NCBI GenBank assembly: GCA_902788805.1
Contig: CADALO010000012.1
Coordinates: 124,001 to 188,000 of the forward strand
Source of the DNA: an uncultured Bacteroidota bacterium
GTDB taxonomy: Bacteria > Bacteroidota > Bacteroidia > Bacteroidales > P3
Length of the DNA stretch: 64,000 bases
Direction of reading: 5' to 3'
Shown here in pieces: positions 62,105 to 64,000 of the stretch. The translations under genes were made by a program, and so were the position numbers. The notes beneath the pieces were generated by a model. The model was not told the origin of the DNA and did not search any database. It was given only the letters and a program-made list of their open reading frames with translations. The number at the start of each line of letters is the position of its first letter. Positions within the stretch are counted from its first letter, which is position 1.

Positions 62105-63274
62105 CTATTTGTTTGGCCGCAAGCGGCTGATACGTATTGCATTGACAGGATCGTTCCAGATTTCGGTGCCGAGAACGCTTGGAAAGATACCGTTGTTTGA
62201 GGTGCTTTGGAAGTCAGCGCTACCGTCAAGGCGGATAAAGGTGTCATAAGCAAGCATTTCTTTGCAATAGCTTTTCATCACCAGCAGCACATTGGAACGG
62301 TCGTCGCCCCACTTACCGTTGACACAATAGAAGACGATGGTATTCGGTTCGCCGTCCTCGACAAAAAGTTTTTCGGTGTCGGTCAACTCGACAGTGTCGT
62401 TGTATTCCTCAAGCTTGACGATGCGGAACTTGTATTCGCCCTTGCGTTTCTTGTCGAGCTTAATGGTCAACTTGCGGCCAACGCGGATGTCAAAATGGTC
62501 GATGGGGCCATAATCTATGACTTCGTCCTTGTCAGACGATTCGAACTGCTTGGAAAGATATGCCAGACAGGGTGTTACGTTGACGTAGAGATCATCCAGG
62601 TCGTATTCGTTCTCCTCGAGTGGGAAAACGTCGAACTGTTGGCCAGCGTTATGCTGCAGTGACTGGCTCTTGGGCCTAAGGTCAAAATAGTTCATAAAGT
62701 TATAAGAATGAGCCACCACAGCGACGTGAAATGCCGTCTCGTAGTCGCTGCCGTCGCCCGAGGCTGCAATGGCGCTGATGAGTGCCACATAGCGGAAGGC
62801 GTCGTCGTGAGCCTGCTCGGAATCTTCGCCATAGACAAGGGTGTTGGCAAAGTGGCGGTACATATAGAGGCGCAGATGCATCGGAGCTTTCTCAACGGCT
62901 TTGTTAAGCAGTTTGAGCGCTTTTTCTGCATCTTTTTTGGTCACCTTGTCCTGGTTAAGGATTTCGCGGGCCTGCTCTTCTTCGTCGAGACGAATGTATG
63001 GATTGTAGTCATCCTGAAGCACATATCCATAGTAAAGGCAATGTAAGTCCTCGATTGTGAGCGAAGTGTCGGCATCGGCAAAGCGTTTGAGCAGCGTAGG
63101 ATAATAGAACGGCGATGTAGGGTCCGTGATGGCACGTCCCAGCCACTCGTAATTGGGAGCAAGAAACTCAGAATACTGCGGCATTGTGTCGGTGCTGACA
63201 TTGGTATCCTGCTGGCTTTGAGCACACAGCGGTGCAAAAAACAACAAAATTGCTAATAAGATATTGTGTTTCAT
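62105..63274 (-). CDS. DUF4919-domain secreted protein
   Basis: A 389-residue exported protein with signal peptide MKHNILLAILLFFAPLCAQS. The first two thirds is helical and matches DUF4919 of Bacteroidota (LTIEDLHCLYYGYVLQDDYNP, LLNKAVEKAPMHLRLYMYRH). A C-terminal domain of about 150 residues is beta-rich (HFDIRVGRKLTIKLDKK, VFYCVNGKWGDD). Function unknown. It lies between an exonuclease gene and a FAH-family gene, all leftward. Confidence 0.8.
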   Translation of the reverse strand: MKHNILLAILLFFAPLCAQSQQDTNVSTDTMPQYSEFLAPNYEWLGRAITDPTSPFYYPTLLKRFADADTSLTIEDLHCLYYGYVLQDDYNPYIRLDEEEQAREILNQDKVTKKDAEKALKLLNKAVEKAPMHLRLYMYRHFANTLVYGEDSEQAHDDAFRYVALISAIAASGDGSDYETAFHVAVVAHSYNFMNYFDLRPKSQSLQHNAGQQFDVFPLEENEYDLDDLYVNVTPCLAYLSKQFESSDKDEVIDYGPIDHFDIRVGRKLTIKLDKKRKGEYKFRIVKLEEYNDTVELTDTEKLFVEDGEPNTIVFYCVNGKWGDDRSNVLLVMKSYCKEMLAYDTFIRLDGSADFQSTSNNGIFPSVLGTEIWNDPVNAIRISRLRPNK

Positions 63275-63286
63275 AGATAGAGAGTA

Positions 63287-64000
63287 TTAACCTTCAAATT
63301 TAAGTTTCAGGGCCTGCAGCTTCTCTTGGTCTTTGCGACGCTTGGCCTCGACCATACGGCGTTGTACTTCCATCACCACCTGCTTGGTAGAGAGCGGGAA
63401 GTCGGCCTTCATTATCCAGTCATAATAGGCTGGCTCCTGGGTGAACACCTTTTCAAGGGTCTTGCCTTTGTGCTTGCCAAAGTTGAATATTTCGTGATGT
63501 GCCTTGTCGTAGCCGATATGCCCTACGAGGTCGGCCCACTGAGAGTTGGCCGTGAAATCGCTTAATGCAGCGATGTCGTTGACAATGGGCACTGAGGTCT
63601 TGCCGTCGCGGTCGACATAAGGAGTGTCTTTGTAATGGTCGAGCTGAGCCTTGAGGACTTCGTAGGTGGCCTTGGTGTCGGCATCGGCACTGTGTGCTCC
63701 GTCGAGTTCCTTGCCGCAGTAGAACTTATATGCGGCGACCAGAGTGCGGGGCTCCATTCGATGGAAGATGTTTTGGACATCGACAAGATGACGATCTTTC
63801 AGAGAGAACTCTATACCTGCGCGAAGGAACTCCTCGACCAGCAGCGGTACGTCGAACTTGTTGGAATTGTATCCAGCTAAATCTGCATTTCCTATATATT
63901 CGGCAATGGCCGGCGCCAACTCTTTGAACGTGGGCTTATCGGCAACCATAGCGTCGGTGATGTGATGGACCGCTGTTGATTCCTCAGGGATATGCAACGT
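63287..64000 (-). CDS. DnaQ-like 3'-5' exonuclease (5' end outside window)
   Basis: The frame is open to the edge of the window, so the N-terminal part with the first exonuclease motif is missing. Visible over 238 residues: HHITDAMV, the Exo II region GYNSNKFDVPLLVEEF and the Exo III motif HSADADTKAT. The C-terminal region starts near FNFGKHKGKTLEKVF, as in exodeoxyribonuclease X-type C-terminal domains, and ends in a Lys/Arg-rich helix. It is a proofreading-type or repair exonuclease; whether it is a stand-alone enzyme or a polymerase III epsilon homologue is not decided. Confidence 0.87.
   Translation of the reverse strand, partial: TLHIPEESTAVHHITDAMVADKPTFKELAPAIAEYIGNADLAGYNSNKFDVPLLVEEFLRAGIEFSLKDRHLVDVQNIFHRMEPRTLVAAYKFYCGKELDGAHSADADTKATYEVLKAQLDHYKDTPYVDRDGKTSVPIVNDIAALSDFTANSQWADLVGHIGYDKAHHEIFNFGKHKGKTLEKVFTQEPAYYDWIMKADFPLSTKQVVMEVQRRMVEAKRRKDQEKLQALKLKFEG

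Overview
The window looks like a chromosomal segment from a member of the Bacteroidales (Bacteroidota); the family cannot be fixed from the sequence. The reasons are: Bacteroidota-type promoters (a TAnnTTTG -7 element, in clear cases with TTG about 18-20 bases upstream) before queA, arcC, fba, dapB and tsaD; type IX secretion genes (PorP/SprF-like and PorE-like) with several cargo proteins carrying C-terminal sorting domains; the uppP-truB-queA neighbourhood; and families such as DUF6266, DUF4919, GH92 and BspA-type LRR proteins. G+C is a little over 50% by eye. I saw no rRNA, tRNA, transposase, integrase or CRISPR array.

Layout. 1-6 kb: end of uppP, truB, an inserted CoiA-like nuclease gene on the other strand, queA, rarA, a serine-acetyltransferase-like gene. 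6-14 kb: an Uup-like ABC-F ATPase, then a leftward set arcC / four-helix-bundle gene / arcB / AspT-like transporter / DcaP-like porin that reads as an uptake-to-ATP route for citrulline or a related ureido compound. 13.5-21 kb: leftward lipoprotein, then an ECF sigma / anti-sigma pair followed by a secreted protein, an M48 metalloprotease and an outer-membrane protein. 21-29 kb: VanX-type dipeptidase, radical SAM enzyme, fba, dapB, phoH, ispE, a T9SS cargo protein, a ROK sugar kinase. 29-41 kb: GH92 mannosidase, two small lipoprotein paralogues, a BspA-type LRR cargo protein, a tandem pair of T9SS cargo paralogues (one frameshifted), and AT-richer secreted proteins. 41-44 kb: a second ECF sigma operon and a DUF6266 gene. 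44.4-46.9 kb: a complete type II restriction-modification system with its own controller protein. 47-57 kb: AddA-like helicase-nuclease, phosphodiester glycosidase, family 9 glycosyltransferase, TamB-like protein. 57-64 kb: tsaD, the T9SS pair porP/porE, a FAH-family enzyme, a DUF4919 protein and the end of an exonuclease gene.

Two genome-scale signals stand out. First, the palindrome CATG is almost absent: reading all 64 kb I found one copy (1470-1473), inside the AT-rich CoiA-like gene, against about 250 expected for equal base frequencies. The avoidance visibly bends codon choice before ATG. Second, intergenic space holds several families of short repeats. The most striking are three very long hairpins built from 11-base GTTGTCCnnnn units, each in a divergent intergenic region ahead of a housekeeping gene (queA, dapB, tsaD). 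Others are 11-base GGAGTGAAAGA arrays, AACCCTTT arrays, AATTC-rich blocks, and a GGAAAGCGGA repeat that has also entered the dapB reading frame.
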